Origin: Alistipes sp.
GTDB taxonomy: Bacteria > Bacteroidota > Bacteroidia > Bacteroidales > Rikenellaceae
Assembly: GCA_017937125.1 (NCBI GenBank)
Contig: JAGBEH010000005.1
Coordinates: forward strand, 1-34,836
DNA: 34,836 nt
Direction: 5' to 3'
The position numbers and the translations under genes are program-made. Shown here piece after piece: positions 33,742-34,836 of this stretch; position 1 is the first letter of the stretch, and each line of letters starts with the position of its first letter. The notes below the pieces were generated by a model. That model had not been told where the DNA came from and ran no database searches. It was given only the letters and a program-made list of their open reading frames with translations.

Positions 33742-34836
33742 TTAGAACGTAATATCCACGCCTACGGAGAACGTACGCGAGTAGGGATAGAGACAGTCGT
33801 CGCTTGCACCCGTTACGGCCACTTCGGGATCGACGGTCTTGCAATATTTTTTCAGCGGCGACCAGTATGCGAGGTTCTCGCCCGATACGTATACGCGCAG
33901 CTTGTCGATGCCGCGTTTGATGGGCAGCGTGTAACCTAAGGTGATGTTCTTCAGACGCAGATAGCGTGCGTTCTGGAGATAACGGTCGGTCTTGACGCCG
34001 AGCGCACCCGTCGATGATGCCTGATAACCTCTGTGTCGGGGGAAGTAGGCATTGCGGTTGTCTTCGGTCCACGTCTTTTCGGGGAAGCCTTTGGCGATGA
34101 ACGACGAGCGCGGGAACTGGTATGTGTTCCAGAAATATGCGCACGTAGCCGCCGGCATCCAGTCGATTTGTCCGACGCCTTGGAAGAATACCGAGAAATC
34201 GATGCCCATCCAGTTGATGTTTCCTCTGAAAGAGTATGTGTAGCGCGGCAGCGAGTTGCCGATGATCTCCATATCTCCCGGGTCGTCCACCGTACCCGCA
34301 CCGCGGTTTATCTCGCCGCTGTTGTCCTTGTCGATGAAGCGGACGTCGCCGGCCATAAGTTTGTTGTAGGGTGCGGCGCTGTTGTATACGCCGTTGTTCA
34401 CTGCCTTGTCGTTTATGGCTGCCTGATAGCGTGCGGCCTCCTCGTCGGTCTTGAACAGACCCGCTACGCGGTAGCCCCATATCTCGCCGAGCGTCTGGCC
34501 CACATAGTGGTCGGATATGAGTTTGTCGGGATTGTTGTATTTGGTGATAGTGGATTTGTAATCGCCGAGCGATGCGCTTATGCCATAGGTGAACGGTTTG
34601 CCCGCCACGAGTTTCGTGTCGTGCCATCCGACGGTTATTTCATAACCTTTGGTCCGCAGGTCGGCGGCGTTCATCTTCGGCGAGGCGGCACCATAAACGT
34701 CGGGCAGCGTCAGCGCCGTAGTAAGCATATCTTTGGTGTCGCGGATATAGAAGTCGGCCGAAAGATTCAATCGGTTGTTGAAGAAGCCCAAGTCGATACC
34801 CAGGTTGTAGGTGATCACCGTCTCCCAAGTAAGGCC
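33742..34836 (-). CDS. SusC/RagA-family TonB-dependent transporter, C-terminal part
   Basis: The frame is open to the window edge, so only about the last 364 residues are present; the gene starts beyond 34836. The visible part begins LTWETVITYNLGIDLGFFNN, typical of the last third of SusC beta-barrels, includes RWGKA-like barrel strands such as YRVAGLFKTDEEAARYQ, DVRFIDKDNSGEINRGAGT and PRYTYSFRGNINWMGIDFSV, and ends PYSRTFSVGVDITF with the terminal phenylalanine of outer-membrane barrels. It forms the uptake pore with the SusD protein 18 bases downstream. The plug and TonB box are outside the window. Confidence 0.95.
   Translation of the reverse strand, partial: GLTWETVITYNLGIDLGFFNNRLNLSADFYIRDTKDMLTTALTLPDVYGAASPKMNAADLRTKGYEITVGWHDTKLVAGKPFTYGISASLGDYKSTITKYNNPDKLISDHYVGQTLGEIWGYRVAGLFKTDEEAARYQAAINDKAVNNGVYNSAAPYNKLMAGDVRFIDKDNSGEINRGAGTVDDPGDMEIIGNSLPRYTYSFRGNINWMGIDFSVFFQGVGQIDWMPAATCAYFWNTYQFPRSSFIAKGFPEKTWTEDNRNAYFPRHRGYQASSTGALGVKTDRYLQNARYLRLKNITLGYTLPIKRGIDKLRVYVSGENLAYWSPLKKYCKTVDPEVAVTGASDDCLYPYSRTFSVGVDITF

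Overview
The window looks like chromosome of a Bacteroidales bacterium, probably Alistipes-like (Rikenellaceae). This rests on GC-rich coding sequence, a SusC/SusD pair, many lipoproteins with an acidic stretch after the lipid-bearing cysteine, DUF4988, fimbrillin-like, BACON and DUF4886 domains, and promoters of the Bacteroidetes -33 TTTG / -7 TAnnTTTG type. The taxon is an inference. I saw no tRNA, rRNA, CRISPR array, phage gene or transposase.

Left part (1-16.2 kb) is mostly housekeeping genes. Bases 1-652 carry no convincing gene but hold a run of small hairpins and a repeat. Then come a DUF362 lipoprotein with an ECF-type membrane protein (+), pgk (-), a secreted GH13 enzyme (+), and kbl-lrp-queD (+). 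A 709-base repeat-rich gap (7954-8662) follows, then polA (+), an SGNH/MBOAT O-acyltransferase pair (-) and glpD (+). A 186-base repeat at 310 and 8128 brackets the DUF362-to-queD segment.

Right part (16.3-34.8 kb) is one long minus-strand series that enters the window through a partial susC. In transcription order it is susC, susD, S1/P1-type nuclease, phosphodiester-glycosidase lipoprotein (1097 aa), headless paralogue (812 aa), two DUF4886/SGNH lipoproteins (1422 and 1233 aa), then a glycerophosphodiester phosphodiesterase lipoprotein. Most spacings are 13-71 bases, so it reads as a polysaccharide-utilization-type operon, but no classical glycoside hydrolase or polysaccharide lyase is seen in the part visible here.

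Three different phosphodiester-cleaving families occur together: S1/P1, NAGPA-type phosphodiester glycosidase, and GDPD. Four giant surface lipoproteins share one beta-repeat stalk but end in different heads. The convergent glpD next door would oxidise the glycerol-3-phosphate a GDPD could release. My main hypothesis is an outer-membrane uptake system for a phosphodiester-containing polymer or lipid-derived glycan, or a nucleic acid. The substrate cannot be read from the sequence.
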